Shown here in pieces: positions 1-8,682 of a DNA stretch of 64,000 nucleotides (position 1 is the stretch's first letter; each line of letters begins with the position of its first letter). Below the pieces are notes generated by a model. That model had not been told where the DNA came from. It made no database searches and saw only the letters and a list, made by a program, of their open reading frames with translations. Origin of the DNA: Bacillota bacterium (lineage in GTDB: Bacteria; Bacillota; Clostridia; Christensenellales; Aristaeellaceae); assembly GCA_023404345.1 (NCBI GenBank), contig JAEYCB010000042.1, forward strand, positions 1 through 64,000, in the 5' to 3' direction. Position numbers and translations under genes: made by a program.

Positions 1-68
1 ACCAGCATATCTGTGCACAGCATTTCTATCGCCTGACGCTGCTCCGCTTCTTTCTTTAGCATCTTCAT
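1..68 (-). CDS. N-terminus of a probable transposase, cut by window edge
   Basis: Only about 22 codons are visible, starting at ATG 68 after an AAGGA site six bases upstream; a second ATG lies at 62. The peptide begins MKMLKKEAEQRQAIEMLC and continues TDMLV before the edge. It resembles the start of IS1182-type transposases, which commonly read IEM-x-DLVP near the N-terminus, but the fragment is too short to prove this. A TATACT box at 80-85 on this strand could be its -10. It points away from the purine operon. The alternative is an unrelated small gene. Confidence 0.4.
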   Translation of the reverse strand, partial: MKMLKKEAEQRQAIEMLCTDML

Positions 69-86
69 CACCTGTCCTTAGTATAA

Positions 87-117
87 CAAAAAAGGATGCA
101 TGATGCGACCTTTTTTG
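87..117. terminator. Bidirectional terminator after purL
   Basis: CAAAAAAGG (87-95) pairs with CCTTTTTTG (109-117) around an inner GCA/TGC pairing, giving a T run on both strands. A second hairpin at 127-160 (13-bp arms, one mismatch) precedes a T-rich stretch on the plus strand only. Together they would end the leftward purine operon. The edge of a possible insertion sequence may also lie here. Confidence 0.6.
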
Positions 118-178
118 ACAGGCTGAGGCGTGCCGCAGATTTTGCTTTCTGCAGCACGCCCTTTTTATTTGTCTATTT

Positions 179-3100
179 TTACCGGAAGTACGCCACGCCG
201 CCCTCGAAGATGGGCTGGAAGCGGTCGCCCTCCACATTCTTGTACAGGTCATGGCCCGCGCGCTCGGTGTGGCCCATCTTACCCAACACCCGCCCGTCGG
301 GGCTGGTGATGCCCTCGATAGCCATGGCGCTGCCGTTGGGGTTGAAGCGCAGGTCCATGGTGGGATCGCCGTCCAGATCGACGTACTGGGTGGCGATCTG
401 ACCCTTGAGCTTGAGCCGCTCCAGCACCCCGTTTACCGCCACAAAGCGCCCTTCGCCATGGGAAATGGCCACGGTGTGGATGTCGCCCGGACGGGTCTTT
501 TGCAGCCAGGGGCTCATATTGCTGGCTACGCGGGTGCGCACCAGCATGCTCTGGTGACGGCCAATGGTGTTGAAGGTCAGCGTGGGGCAAGCCTCGTTGA
601 TATCAACAATCTCGCCGTAGGGCACCAGTCCCAGCTTAATGAGCGCCTGGAATCCGTTGCAGATACCCAGCATCAGGCCGTCGCGGGTTTTGAGCAGCTC
701 GTGGACCGCGTCCTTCATGCGCGGATTGCGGAAAAAGGCATTGATGAATTTGGCGCTGCCGTCGGGTTCATCGCCGCCGGAGAAACCGCCGGGAAGCACG
801 ATCATCTGGCTTTCACCGATCATGCGCGCCGCCGCCTCGATGCTCTCGGTGATGGCCGCGGGGGTCAAGTTGTTGATGACCAGCACGCGCGGCTCCGCCC
901 CGGCGCGGATGAGGGCGCGGGCGGTGTCGACCTCACAGTTGGTCCCGGGGAAGGCAGGGATAAAGGCCACGGGCCGCTGGTTAAGGACGTTGGGCATGGG
1001 CCAGCGCTTTGCCGCAAAGGTCACGGCGGCCAGCTTTTCGCCCTCGCCGCGCCAGGGGAACACCTTGTCCAGCTTTCCTTCGTAGATCTCCTGCACGGGC
1101 AGAAGGTCCACGCGCTCGCCCGCGTATTCCAGCACGTAGTCCGCAAGCGTCTCGCCCACGGTTTCGCCCAGCGTTTCGCCGGGGGCCATTTCCACAAGCA
1201 CCGCGCCGAAATCCTGCGCGAAGGGGTTTTCAACGTTTTCAATCCGCGCGCCGATGCGGTTGCCCAGCGCCATCTTGAGCGCCGCCTCCGCCACGCCGCC
1301 AAGGCCCAGCGCCCATGCCGAGAGCACCTTGCCCGCGCGGATCGCCTCGTACAGCGCGTCCAGATTGCGCCTCACGCCCGCGGCGTCAAAGGCGCTGGCG
1401 CGCAGCAGGCACAGCGTATGCCCGGCGGCCTTGAACTCCGGCGAGATGACCTCGCCGCTCACGCCCGGCGCGATGGCGAAGCTCACCAGCGTGGGCGGCA
1501 CGTCGAGGTTTTCAAAGGTGCCGCTCATGGAATCCTTGCCGCCGATGGCCGCCACGCCGAAGTCCATCTGCGCGTCCAGCGTGCCCAGCAGCGCCGCCAG
1601 CGGCTTGCCCCAGCGCTCCGGCGCGCCGGTCATGCGCTCGAAATACTCCTGAAAGGTCAGATACGCCCTGCGCGTGTCAAAGCCCGCCGCGCCCAGCTTC
1701 ATCAGGCTCTCCACCACGCTCAGGTACGCGCCCTCGTAGGGGCTCTGCGCCATCACCTGCGGATGGAAGCCGTAGCTCATGCCGCTGACGGTGGTGGTTT
1801 CGCCCTCGGTCACGGGGAGCTTGGCCACCATGGTCTGGATGGGGGTCATCTGGTAGCGGCCGCCGAAGGGCATGAGCACCGTGCCCGCGCCGATGGTGGA
1901 GTCAAAGCGCTCGCTCAGGCCCTTCTTGCAGCAGATGTTCAGGTCTCCGGCCATGCTTTCCAGCTTTTGCGCAAAGGTTTCGCCCGCGAACGTCACCGGG
2001 GCCACCTTCGCGTCCATGACCAGCGCGCGGGCATGCTTTTCCGCACCGTTGGAGCTGAGAAACTCGCGGCTGATGTCCACGATGGTGTGGCCCTTCCACG
2101 TCATCCTGAGGCGCGGCTCCTCCGTGACCTCGGCCACCACGGTGGCTTCGAGGTTTTCCGCGTTGGCATAACCGATGAAGGCTTCGGCGTCCTCCGCCGC
2201 GACCACCACCGCCATGCGCTCCTGACTCTCGGAGATGGCTAGCTCCGTGCCGTCCAGGCCCTCGTACTTGCGGGGCACGCGGTCCAGATCGATTTTCAGA
2301 CCATCGGCCAGCTCGCCGATAGCCACGCTCACGCCGCCTGCCCCAAAGTCGTTGCAGCGCTTGATCAGCCGCGTCACCTTGCGCTGGCGGAAGAGGCGCT
2401 GGAGCTTGCGTTCCACGACAGGGTTGCCCTTTTGCACCTCGGCGCCGCAGGTTTCCAGGCTCTCCACCTTGTGCACCTTGGAGCTGCCCGTCGCGCCGCC
2501 GCAGCCGTCGCGGCCGGTGCGCCCGCCCAAAAGGATAATCACGTCGCCGGGCGCGGGCTGCTCACGGCGCACGTTGCGCTCCGGGGCCGCGCCCACCACT
2601 GCGCCGATCTCCAGCCGCTTGGCCGCGTAGCCGGGGTGGTACATCTCGTCCACCAGCCCGGTCGCCAGACCGATCTGGTTGCCGTAAGCGCTGTAACCCT
2701 GCGCGGCGGTGGTGACGAGCTTGCGCTGGGGGAGCTTGCCCGGCATGGTGTCGGCCACGGGCACCAGCGGGTCCGCCGCACCGGTCACGCGCATGGCCTG
2801 ATAGACGTAAGTACGGCCCGACAGCGGGTCGCGGATGGCGCCGCCGATGCAGGTGGCCGCGCCGCCGAAGGGCTCAATCTCGGTGGGGTGGTTATGCGTC
2901 TCGTTTTTGAACATGAGCAGCCACGGTTCTTTGCGCCCGGCCACGTCCACGTCGATCTTGATGGAGCAGGCGTTGATCTCCTCGCTCTCGTCAAGGTTGC
3001 TTAGCTTCCCCTGCGCCTTGAGCGCCTTTGCGCCGATGGTGGCCACGTCCATGAGGTTCATGGGCTTGGGCCCGCCCTCGCGGCCCGCGTACACCGCCTG

Positions 3101-3859
3101 ACGCAGCGCCAGATAGCGCTTGAAGGCGGCCTCCACCGCGGGCTTTTCGATCTTCACGTCGTCCAGCGTGGTCAAAAAGGTCGTGTGGCGGCAATGATCG
3201 CTCCAGTAGGTGTCGATCATGCGAATTTCGGTAATGGTGGGATCGCGCTGCTCGCTGCGGAAATACGCCTGACAGAAGGCCAAGTCGTCGCGGTCCATAG
3301 CCAGACCGTACTTTTGCACAAAGGCAGCAATTTCCTCGCCGTCCAGCGCATTGAAGCCCTCCAGCGTCTCGACGGTTTCGGGCGCGTCGTACTGCTGGCG
3401 CAGCGTCTCCTTTTCGGCCAGATCAGCCTCGCGGCTCTCCACGGGGTTGATGAGGTGGCGGCGGATACGGTCCAGCTCCTCGGGCGTAGGCGTGCCGGTG
3501 AAAAGATACACGCGCGCCGTGCGCACGGTGGGCCGCTCGCCCTGACTGACCAGCTGGATGCACTCCTCGCAGCTCGCCGCGCGCGCGTCGAACTGCCCCG
3601 GCAGGTATTCAACGGCGATCACCGCATCCGCGCCCTCGGGCAGACGGTCGTAGGTCACGTCCACAGGCGGCTCGGAAAAGACCACCGGCATGCAGCGCTC
3701 AAACAGCGTCCGGTCGATGCCCTCGACGTCGTAGCGGTTGAGCACGCGCACGCCCGTCACGCTCTTGATGAGCAGAATGTGCCGGATCTCCTTCAAAAGG
3801 CCCTGCGCCTCCACGGCGTATTCGGGCGATTTTTCCACATATACGCGGTAAACAGCCAT
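179..3859 (-). CDS. purL: Phosphoribosylformylglycinamidine synthase, one-piece form
   Basis: Step four of purine synthesis: FGAR + glutamine + ATP to FGAM. The 1226-residue protein joins the PurS-like N-terminal part, the two AIRS-type synthetase halves and a C-terminal glutamine amidotransferase, so no separate purS or purQ is needed. Visible motifs are HNHPTEIEPFGG near residue 318 and the class I amidotransferase elbow GICNGFQ with the nucleophile cysteine near residue 1063, after FPGTNCEVDTARA. I chose ATG 3859 (MAVYRVYVEK) because AAAGGAG is seven bases upstream; ATG 3865 is only one base from it and longer starts run into purD. It is the last gene of the operon, 19 nt after purD, and is followed by a terminator. 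Confidence 0.96.
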   Translation of the reverse strand: MAVYRVYVEKSPEYAVEAQGLLKEIRHILLIKSVTGVRVLNRYDVEGIDRTLFERCMPVVFSEPPVDVTYDRLPEGADAVIAVEYLPGQFDARAASCEECIQLVSQGERPTVRTARVYLFTGTPTPEELDRIRRHLINPVESREADLAEKETLRQQYDAPETVETLEGFNALDGEEIAAFVQKYGLAMDRDDLAFCQAYFRSEQRDPTITEIRMIDTYWSDHCRHTTFLTTLDDVKIEKPAVEAAFKRYLALRQAVYAGREGGPKPMNLMDVATIGAKALKAQGKLSNLDESEEINACSIKIDVDVAGRKEPWLLMFKNETHNHPTEIEPFGGAATCIGGAIRDPLSGRTYVYQAMRVTGAADPLVPVADTMPGKLPQRKLVTTAAQGYSAYGNQIGLATGLVDEMYHPGYAAKRLEIGAVVGAAPERNVRREQPAPGDVIILLGGRTGRDGCGGATGSSKVHKVESLETCGAEVQKGNPVVERKLQRLFRQRKVTRLIKRCNDFGAGGVSVAIGELADGLKIDLDRVPRKYEGLDGTELAISESQERMAVVVAAEDAEAFIGYANAENLEATVVAEVTEEPRLRMTWKGHTIVDISREFLSSNGAEKHARALVMDAKVAPVTFAGETFAQKLESMAGDLNICCKKGLSERFDSTIGAGTVLMPFGGRYQMTPIQTMVAKLPVTEGETTTVSGMSYGFHPQVMAQSPYEGAYLSVVESLMKLGAAGFDTRRAYLTFQEYFERMTGAPERWGKPLAALLGTLDAQMDFGVAAIGGKDSMSGTFENLDVPPTLVSFAIAPGVSGEVISPEFKAAGHTLCLLRASAFDAAGVRRNLDALYEAIRAGKVLSAWALGLGGVAEAALKMALGNRIGARIENVENPFAQDFGAVLVEMAPGETLGETVGETLADYVLEYAGERVDLLPVQEIYEGKLDKVFPWRGEGEKLAAVTFAAKRWPMPNVLNQRPVAFIPAFPGTNCEVDTARALIRAGAEPRVLVINNLTPAAITESIEAAARMIGESQMIVLPGGFSGGDEPDGSAKFINAFFRNPRMKDAVHELLKTRDGLMLGICNGFQALIKLGLVPYGEIVDINEACPTLTFNTIGRHQSMLVRTRVASNMSPWLQKTRPGDIHTVAISHGEGRFVAVNGVLERLKLKGQIATQYVDLDGDPTMDLRFNPNGSAMAIEGITSPDGRVLGKMGHTERAGHDLYKNVEGDRFQPIFEGGVAYFR

Positions 3860-3878
3860 GTTCATTCTCCTTTGCGTG

Positions 3879-5153
3879 TCAGCCGAGCGCCTTGAGGGCG
3901 CGCGCACCGATGTCCGAGCGGCGGTGCACGCCATCGAAATGGATGTGGTCCGCAGCCTCGTAGGCGAGCCGGATGGCCTTTGGCAGGTCGTCCGCCACGG
4001 CGGTCACGCCCAGCACGCGCCCGCCGGAGGTGACCAGCGTGCCATCTTCCAGCGCCTTGGTGCCCGCGTGATAAACACGGGCGGTTTTCTCCGCCTCCGC
4101 AAGCCCGGTGATGGGCTTGCCGGTTTCGTACTTCTCAGGATAGCCGCCGCTGGCGAGCACCACGCAGCAGCTCGCGCCGTCGCGGAATCGCACATCAGCC
4201 TGCGCAAGCGTGCCCTCGGTGGTCGCACGCATAACGGTAAACAGATCGCTTTCCAGCAGCGGCAGCACCGCCTGCGTCTCCGGGTCACCGAAGCGGCAGT
4301 TGTATTCGATCACCTTCGGGCCGTCTTTGGTAATCATCAGTCCGAAGTACAGGCATCCGCGGAAGGGGCAGCCCTCCTCGCGCATGGCGGCCAGCGTGGG
4401 CAGGAAGATCTCCTCCATGCAGCGCGCGGCCACTTCGGGGGTGTAGTAGGGATTGGGCGCGATCACGCCCATGCCGCCGGTGTTGAGGCCCTTGTCGCCG
4501 TCCAGTGCGCGCTTGTGGTCCATGCTGGAGGCCATGGGCCGGATGGCCGTGCCGTCGGTGAAGCACAAAACGCTCACCTCCGGCCCCTCCAGAAACTCCT
4601 CCACCACCACGCGGCTGCCGGAAGCGCCGAACTTGCCGTTTTTCATCATTTCGGTCACGGCCGCCTCGGCCTGCGCGTTCGTCTCGCAGATCAAAACGCC
4701 CTTGCCCAGCGCCAACCCGTCGGCCTTGACCACGATGGGACACGGAGCCGTGCTCACATAGGCAAGCGCCGCCTCCGCGTCGTCAAAGGCCTCATAGCGC
4801 GCAGTGGGGATGCCGTAGCGGCGCATCAGGTCCTTGGCAAAGACCTTGCTGCCCTCGATGCGTGCCGCAGCCTTGTCCGGCCCGAAGGCGGGAATGCCGC
4901 GCCCCGCCAGCAAGTCCACCAGTCCTAGGCATAGTGGATCGTCCGGGGTGACGACCACATAATCCATCTTTTCCTTGGCGGCCCAGTCCGCGATGGCCTC
5001 CACATCTGTGGCCTTGATGGGCACGCAGACAGCATCAGCGGCAATGCCTCCATTACCCGGTGCACAGTAGAGCGCGGTAATTTGATTGTTTTCTTTCAAT
5101 TTTTTGACGATGGCGTGCTCACGCCCGCCGCCGCCCACGACCAGTACCTTCAT
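3879..5153 (-). CDS. purD: Phosphoribosylamine-glycine ligase
   Basis: GAR synthetase, an ATP-grasp enzyme joining phosphoribosylamine and glycine in step two of purine synthesis. The 424-aa product has the expected length and starts MKVLVVGGGGREHAI, the family's N-terminal glycine-rich loop. The ATP-grasp core contains VKADGLALGKGV and the metal-binding stretch EYNCRFGDPETQ. ATG 5153 is preceded by a weak G-rich ribosome site, 16 nt after the AICAR transformylase stop, which suggests coupling. Longer upstream starts would overlap that gene with sequence that does not fit the family. Confidence 0.96.
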   Translation of the reverse strand: MKVLVVGGGGREHAIVKKLKENNQITALYCAPGNGGIAADAVCVPIKATDVEAIADWAAKEKMDYVVVTPDDPLCLGLVDLLAGRGIPAFGPDKAAARIEGSKVFAKDLMRRYGIPTARYEAFDDAEAALAYVSTAPCPIVVKADGLALGKGVLICETNAQAEAAVTEMMKNGKFGASGSRVVVEEFLEGPEVSVLCFTDGTAIRPMASSMDHKRALDGDKGLNTGGMGVIAPNPYYTPEVAARCMEEIFLPTLAAMREEGCPFRGCLYFGLMITKDGPKVIEYNCRFGDPETQAVLPLLESDLFTVMRATTEGTLAQADVRFRDGASCCVVLASGGYPEKYETGKPITGLAEAEKTARVYHAGTKALEDGTLVTSGGRVLGVTAVADDLPKAIRLAYEAADHIHFDGVHRRSDIGARALKALG

Positions 5154-5169
5154 GCCAAAGCCCCCCGAA

Positions 5170-6345
5170 TCAATGATGGAACAGGCGAAGCCCCGTAAAC
5201 GCCATGGCGATGCCATAGCGGTTGCAAGCTTCGATCACCAGGTCGTCGCGGATGGAGCCGCCCGGCTCGGCGATGTAGCGCACGCCGCTGCGGGCCGCGC
5301 GGTCGATGTTATCGGGGAAGGGGAAGAAGGCGTCGCTGCCCAGCGAAACATCGGTGAGCTTCGAAAGCCACGCCCGCTTTTCCTCGGGGGTGAGCACCTC
5401 GGGCTTTTCGGTAAAGAGCGTCTGCCAGATGCCGTCGGCCAGCACATCGTCCCACTCGTCGCTGATGTAGCGATCGATTGCGTTGTCGCGGTCGGGGTTT
5501 TTGAGCGTGGGGATGAAGGGCAGGGACATCGTCTTTTCATGCTGCCTGAGCCACCAGTTGTTGGCCTTGTCGCCCGCCAGACGCGTGCAGTGGATGCGGC
5601 TCTGCTGACCCGCGCCGATGCCGATGCACTGCCCGTCCTTGACGTAGCACACGGAGTTGGACTGCGTGTACTTGAGGGCGATCATGGCAATCGCCAGGTC
5701 GCGCCTGGCAAAGTCGGGCAGCTCCTTGTTTTCGGTGACAACATTGGCAAAGAAATCGTCATTGATGACCAGTTCGTTGCGCTCCTGCTCGAAGGTGATG
5801 CCGAACACGTCCTTGCGCTCCAGCTTTTCCGGCTCATAGTCGGGGTCGATCTCGACGATGTTGTAGTTGCCCTTGCGCTTGGATTTGAGAATTTCTAGGG
5901 CTTCCGGCTCATAGCCGGGGGCGATCACGCCGTCGGACACCTCGGGCTTGATGAGCTTTGCGGTAGAGACGTCGCACATATCGGACAGGGAAATCCAGTC
6001 GCCGAAGCTGGACATGCGGTCCGCGCCGCGGGCGCGCGCATAGGCGCAGGCCAGAGGCGAGAGCTCCGCGTCGGGAGCGATGAAGTAGATGCGCCTGAGC
6101 ACGTCCGAAAGCGGCAGGCCCACGGCCGCGCCGGCGGGGCTGACGTGCTTGAAGCTGGCGGCGGCGGGCAAGCCCGTGGCGCGTTTCAGCTCACGCACCA
6201 GCTGCCAGCCGTTGAAGGCGTCCAGAAAGTTGATATAGCCCGGCCGGCCGCTGAGCACCTTGATGGGCAGCTCGCCGTCCTTCATGAAGATGCGCGCGGG
6301 CTTCTGGTTGGGGTTGCAGCCGTATTTCAGTTCCAGCTCGTTCAT
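5170..6345 (-). CDS. purH: AICAR formyltransferase, stand-alone
   Basis: Transfers formyl from 10-formyl-THF to AICAR, giving FAICAR, the second-to-last step to IMP. At 391 aa it carries only the transformylase part of PurH; the N-terminal IMP cyclohydrolase domain of the usual 510-530 aa bifunctional enzyme is absent. Conserved stretches include NPNQKPARIF, SFKHVSPAGAAVG with the catalytic Lys-His pair, and IGIGAGQQSR. It starts at ATG 6345 in a four-base ATGA overlap with purO, which supplies the missing activity. The symbol is given by domain; some annotations name this short form differently. Confidence 0.92.
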   Translation of the reverse strand: MNELELKYGCNPNQKPARIFMKDGELPIKVLSGRPGYINFLDAFNGWQLVRELKRATGLPAAASFKHVSPAGAAVGLPLSDVLRRIYFIAPDAELSPLACAYARARGADRMSSFGDWISLSDMCDVSTAKLIKPEVSDGVIAPGYEPEALEILKSKRKGNYNIVEIDPDYEPEKLERKDVFGITFEQERNELVINDDFFANVVTENKELPDFARRDLAIAMIALKYTQSNSVCYVKDGQCIGIGAGQQSRIHCTRLAGDKANNWWLRQHEKTMSLPFIPTLKNPDRDNAIDRYISDEWDDVLADGIWQTLFTEKPEVLTPEEKRAWLSKLTDVSLGSDAFFPFPDNIDRAARSGVRYIAEPGGSIRDDLVIEACNRYGIAMAFTGLRLFHH

Positions 6346-7043
6346 TTGGTTTCATCCTCCCCGCCGTGCTTGTTGATGATGGCCTCGTTCCCGTCCACGC
6401 ATACGTAAAGAGACACACGGTTGTCCGCGTCCAGCGCATCCCAGATGGCCTGCGCCAGCGCGGGGGCGTCCAGGTCCGGCACCTGCGCCGTGACCGGTTC
6501 GCCGTGGTAGCTGGGCAGCGGAGAGCCGAAGCCCTCATAGGTGCTGATGAAATGGCCCACGCCGGGCGTGGCCGCGTCATAGGTGTAGAAGAAGCGCTCG
6601 CAGCAGTCCGGCTTTCCGCCCTGCGCCTTGAGGATGGAGAGAAGGTGGCTCCCGCAGGGCTTAATCAGGCCGGACACGCGCGGCGTCCAGTTGGGCTCGT
6701 CGGGCTCAAAGGTACGCGAGCACAGCGCCTCCAGCCAGCCCTTGCCCTGCGCAAGAAAATCGCGCACGGTGTCGGTCTGGTCGCCGTTGGTCACGATCAG
6801 CGTGCCGTCGGGCATGCGCCTGACGGGATGGTAGATGATGAGGCTCGGATCGGTCATCTTGCTTTCGTCCCACGCGCGGGTGCGGATGCCGTCGTCGGTT
6901 TTTTCAAAGACGCGGTTGCGGCTGTTTTCGCTCCGACCCATGATAAAATAGGCGCATACAGCCTTTCCGGCGGGCGTCGCGCCAAGCAGAATGCCGCGCC
7001 CCGGATAGGGGCGTTCTTTCAGATAAGCAAACAGATCGGTCAT
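6342..7043 (-). CDS. purO: IMP cyclohydrolase, PurO type
   Basis: Closes the ring of FAICAR to IMP. The 233-aa protein belongs to the PurO-type family first known in archaea and also found in clostridia, not to the PurH cyclohydrolase fold domain. It begins MTDLFAYLKERPYPGRGI, followed by the family-typical YFIMGRSENSRNR, which is a good family signature. It sits between purN and the transformylase with ATGA overlaps at both ends (7040-7043 and 6342-6345), so all three are probably translated as a coupled unit. The ORF extends upstream but the ATGA overlap decides the start. Confidence 0.9.
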   Translation of the reverse strand: MTDLFAYLKERPYPGRGILLGATPAGKAVCAYFIMGRSENSRNRVFEKTDDGIRTRAWDESKMTDPSLIIYHPVRRMPDGTLIVTNGDQTDTVRDFLAQGKGWLEALCSRTFEPDEPNWTPRVSGLIKPCGSHLLSILKAQGGKPDCCERFFYTYDAATPGVGHFISTYEGFGSPLPSYHGEPVTAQVPDLDAPALAQAIWDALDADNRVSLYVCVDGNEAIINKHGGEDETK

Positions 7044-7648
7044 GAATTTTCGCTCCCTTCCAGACGTCTTGCCAGCTTTTCGGTCTCCTGCGGCAGGAGC
7101 AGCCATTCGGCCTGCTCCATCACGCGGCGCTGCAGCGTTTCGGGCGTGTCGCCGGGAAGCACCTCCACGGCCTTCTGCGCCAGAATCGGCCCGCCGTCGG
7201 GAATCTCGTTGACGATGTGCACGGTCGCGCCCGTCACCTTCACGCCGCGCGCCAGCGCCGCCCTGTGCACGCGCAGCCCGTAGTACCCCTCGCCGCAGAA
7301 GGCGGGGATCAGGCTAGGGTGCACATTCAATATGCGGCCCTCGTAGGCGCGGATCACGCACGCGTCCAGAATGAGCATGAAGCCCGCCAGCACCACCATA
7401 CCGATGCCGTGGGCGCCCAGCAGCGTAATCAGCCGCTCGCCGTAGGCGGCGGGCGTCTCGCCGCTTTCGCGCGCGAGCACTGCGGTTTCCACGCCCGCGT
7501 TTTGCGCGCGGGTCAGGGCGTAGGCGCCCTCCTTGCTGCTCACCACCAGCGTGATGCGGCCGCTCCTCAGCGTCCCGGCCGCCTGCGCGTCCAGAAGCGC
7601 CTGCAAATTGGTCCCGCCGCCGCTCACCAATACCGCGATGTTCAGCAT
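7040..7648 (-). CDS. purN: GAR formyltransferase
   Basis: 10-formyl-THF-dependent formylation of GAR, step three of purine synthesis. The 202-aa product starts MLNIAVLVSGGGTNLQ, the conserved N-terminal loop, and contains VLAGFMLIL and NVHPSLIPAF with the catalytic Asn-His arrangement, then GATVHIVNE. The start overlaps the purM stop by seven bases and the end overlaps purO by four. The length fits the family. No purT alternative is seen in the window. Confidence 0.95.
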   Translation of the reverse strand: MLNIAVLVSGGGTNLQALLDAQAAGTLRSGRITLVVSSKEGAYALTRAQNAGVETAVLARESGETPAAYGERLITLLGAHGIGMVVLAGFMLILDACVIRAYEGRILNVHPSLIPAFCGEGYYGLRVHRAALARGVKVTGATVHIVNEIPDGGPILAQKAVEVLPGDTPETLQRRVMEQAEWLLLPQETEKLARRLEGSENS

Positions 7649-8682
7649 AGCTCGATCCCGCCTTCGCCGCGCGCGATCTCGCCCAGCGCGTATGCGCCTT
7701 CCTCGCCCGCGTCCGCAAGGCTGTCCAGCGCCAGATCAACGTCCTCCGCCGCTACCGTCAGGCACATGCCCACGCCCATGTTGAAGGTGTTGAACATGTC
7801 GCGCTCGGGGATGCCGCCCTCGCGGGCGATGATGTCAAAGATGGGCAGCACCCTGACGGCGCTGCGCTCGATGCGGGCCGTCATGCCCTCCGCCAGCGAG
7901 CGCGGGATGTTCTCATAGAAGCCGCCTCCGGTGATATGGCTGATGGAGCGGATGCGCACCCCGGCCTCCAGCAGCGCCAGCACGGGCTTCACATAGATGC
8001 GGGTGGGGGTGAGCAGCGTTTCGCCCAGCGTCCGGGAAAGGTCGTCGTAGCGGCGGTCAAGGCCGCCCTTTTCCACCTGAAAGACCTTGCGCACCAGCGA
8101 AAAGCCGTTGGAATGCACGCCGCTGGAGGGCAGGGCGATGAGCACGTCGCCCTCCTGCATGGTGTCCTTGTCGAGGATCTTGCTCTTGTCCACCACGCCC
8201 ACGCTGAATCCCGCCAGGTCGTACTCGTCCTCCGGGTAGAAGCCGGGCATCTCAGCGGTTTCACCGCCTACCAGCGCGCAGCCCGCCTGCACGCAGCCCT
8301 CGGCCACGCCGCCCACGATCTGCGCCACGCGCTCGGGCACGTTCTTGCCCACAGCCACGTAATCCAGAAAGAACTGGGGCTTTGCGCCGCAGCACACGAT
8401 GTCGTTGACGCACATGGCCACGCAGTCGATGCCCACGGTGTCGTGCTTGTCCATCAGGAAGGCCAGCTTGAGCTTGGTGCCCACGCCGTCCGTGCCGCTG
8501 ACCAGCACCGGGCGCTGAATGCCCGTCATGTCCAGCTCAAACAGGCCGCCGAAGCCGCCGATACCCTCCAGCACGCCGGGAATCATCGTGCGGGCCACGT
8601 GTTTTTTCATCAGCTCCACGGCGCGATAGCCGGCGGTGATGTCCACGCCGGCGGCCTTGTAGCTTGCGCTTTCGCTCTTCAT
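7642..8682 (-). CDS. purM: AIR synthetase (FGAM cyclo-ligase)
   Basis: Converts FGAM to AIR with ATP. The 346-aa length is usual. The N-terminus YKAAGVDITAGYRAVELM and the following GGFGGLFEL are typical, as are GTDGVGTKLK and VGGETAEMPGFY. The start overlaps the purF stop as ATGA (8679-8682). It is in the middle of the operon with no internal promoter visible. Confidence 0.96.
   Translation of the reverse strand: MKSESASYKAAGVDITAGYRAVELMKKHVARTMIPGVLEGIGGFGGLFELDMTGIQRPVLVSGTDGVGTKLKLAFLMDKHDTVGIDCVAMCVNDIVCCGAKPQFFLDYVAVGKNVPERVAQIVGGVAEGCVQAGCALVGGETAEMPGFYPEDEYDLAGFSVGVVDKSKILDKDTMQEGDVLIALPSSGVHSNGFSLVRKVFQVEKGGLDRRYDDLSRTLGETLLTPTRIYVKPVLALLEAGVRIRSISHITGGGFYENIPRSLAEGMTARIERSAVRVLPIFDIIAREGGIPERDMFNTFNMGVGMCLTVAAEDVDLALDSLADAGEEGAYALGEIARGEGGIELC

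Noticed and set aside
251..2242. Long rightward frame opposite purL
   Set aside because: Antisense shadow of a GC-rich real gene; His/Arg/Gly-rich with no motif or ribosome site.
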